Of a stretch of DNA of 5,607 bases, positions 4,841 through 5,607 are shown in pieces. The number at the start of each line of letters is the position of its first letter. Position 1 is the first letter of the stretch. A program made the translations under genes and the position numbers. The DNA comes from Candidatus Shapirobacteria bacterium (GTDB lineage: Bacteria; Patescibacteria; Microgenomatia; UBA12405). Under the pieces are notes generated by a model. The model worked only from the letters and a program-made list of their open reading frames with translations, made no database searches and had not been told where the DNA came from. Location: NCBI GenBank assembly GCA_028710865.1, contig JAQTUF010000025.1, forward strand, positions 1 through 5,607, written 5' to 3'.

Positions 4841-5607
4841 TTAGGTTTTTATATATTTTATGTTAGCACCTAAAGCGCGTAATCTTTCAGCTAGTTTTTC
4901 ATAGCCGCGTTCAATGTATTCAACCCCATTAATAGTTGATGTTCCGTTGGCGACTAAAGCGGCTAAAGTGATTGATGCTCCTGCTCTGAGATCATTAATA
5001 GTAAAATTGGCTGGTTTTAGTTTAGTTGGTCCATAAATTTTAACACCATGGAAATAATTATTTTTGTCTGATTCTTGATTAAATTGGTAATAGTTTTCTG
5101 GATTCTCTACTTTTGGATTAAAGAATTTAGTTTTTGCTCCCATTTTTTGAAGATTTTCTATATGCTGAAAACGGTAAGGATAAACTTTTTCAATAATAGA
5201 ACTACAGCCAACGACTTGAGTTAACAGAATACTAAAGACTGCTTGCCAATCGGTCATAAATTCAGGTTCAGGGCCGGTTTCAATATTAATTGGTTTGAGA
5301 GGTTGAACCCAAACAATACTTACTTCATCTTTGCCACGAATAACTTCAGCACCCATTTTTTCGATGCTTTGGAGAAAGGTTTCAACAAGGTTTGGACTAC
5401 ATCTAAGAATATTAACTGAACCTTTTGTGGCTAAAGCAGCACAAGCAAAAGTGACTATTTCATTTCTATCGGGGATGACTTGATGGTTGGCTTGGTGCAG
5501 TGAATTAACTCCTTGAATAATTATTTTGTGAGGGTCTTGAAGGTCGCGATTAATTTTAGCCCCCATTGAATTTAGTAGAGAAATAAGATCATCTATTTCT
5601 GGTTCTC
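4841..5607 (-). CDS. murA: MurA, UDP-GlcNAc 1-carboxyvinyltransferase, C-terminal part (5' end outside window)
   Basis: MurA transfers enolpyruvate from phosphoenolpyruvate to UDP-GlcNAc, the first committed step of peptidoglycan synthesis in the cytoplasm. The 254 codons present start at EPEIDDLISLLNSMGAKI, the conserved E-P-E-I-x-D-x-x-x-x-L segment found near residue 190 of the 419-residue E. coli enzyme. About 165-190 N-terminal residues, including the catalytic Cys/Asp loop, therefore lie outside. EFMTDWQAVFSILLTQ carries the aspartate (fragment residue 119) equivalent to the E. coli catalytic Asp305, in a TDWQ rather than TDMQ context. NDLRAGASITLAAL and YIERGYEKLAERLRALGANI contain the conserved DLRA and RGYE elements near the C-terminus. 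Between MGAKTKFFNP and the DLRA motif is an extra segment of roughly 20 residues rich in Asn, Tyr and Glu, which I recall from a MurA subgroup found in candidate-phyla bacteria. The internal ATG at 5566 is not the true start. The stop lies 4 bp before mraY, suggesting one transcript. Confidence 0.93.
   Translation of the reverse strand, partial: EPEIDDLISLLNSMGAKINRDLQDPHKIIIQGVNSLHQANHQVIPDRNEIVTFACAALATKGSVNILRCSPNLVETFLQSIEKMGAEVIRGKDEVSIVWVQPLKPINIETGPEPEFMTDWQAVFSILLTQVVGCSSIIEKVYPYRFQHIENLQKMGAKTKFFNPKVENPENYYQFNQESDKNNYFHGVKIYGPTKLKPANFTINDLRAGASITLAALVANGTSTINGVEYIERGYEKLAERLRALGANIKYIKT

Noticed and set aside
4841..5566. MurA as a complete short protein starting at the ATG at 5566
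   Set aside because: The frame continues upstream to the window edge with conserved MurA residues (EPEIDDLISLLNS), so that ATG is internal.

Overview
The window is AT-rich and densely packed, and it reads as part of a division and cell-wall (dcw-type) cluster. Gene lengths are compact, the standard stop codons work throughout, neighbouring genes overlap by a few bases, and no clear Shine-Dalgarno sequence precedes any start. Together with the subfamily look of MurA, these traits suggest an uncultivated small-genome bacterium, most likely of the Candidate Phyla Radiation/Patescibacteria (a Microgenomates-like lineage would fit). This taxonomic placement is an inference. TGA is not needed as a sense codon in any of these genes, which argues against the recoded Gracilibacteria/SR1 type.

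Seven genes, including one only inferred from 15 codons, lie on the minus strand and are read from right to left: murA (5' end outside the window), mraY, an NlpC/P60-type hydrolase without an apparent signal peptide, a PLP-dependent threonine-synthase-like enzyme, an ATP-grasp ligase, ftsW, and probably the first codons of murG at the left edge. Adjacent genes mostly overlap or are 4 bp apart. The exception is the 189 bp between the hydrolase and the PLP enzyme, which is largely filled by a 55-codon plus-strand gene. That gene encodes an acidic zinc-ribbon protein resembling LysW, the amino-group carrier protein of lysine/arginine biosynthesis. The PLP gene and the lysW-like gene diverge from a 39-bp spacer that contains a perfect palindrome, ATTATATAAT, able to supply a consensus -10 element to each strand.

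MurA begins UDP-MurNAc synthesis, MraY forms lipid I, MurG would form lipid II, and FtsW polymerises lipid II at the division site. In many bacteria murD sits between mraY and ftsW. Here that place is taken by a four-gene block: the hydrolase, the LysW-like carrier, the PLP enzyme and the ATP-grasp ligase. The ligase, PLP enzyme and hydrolase lie in line with the wall genes. My favoured but unproven reading is a small pathway that makes, activates or attaches an amino acid, possibly bound to the carrier, for use in the cell wall. The LysW-like protein lacks the usual EDWGE tail and ends in EEK, so its carrier chemistry, if any, would differ from that of known LysW.

No RNA genes, CRISPR arrays, insertion sequences or convincing intrinsic terminators were seen. 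No gene-free stretch exceeds 300 bases.
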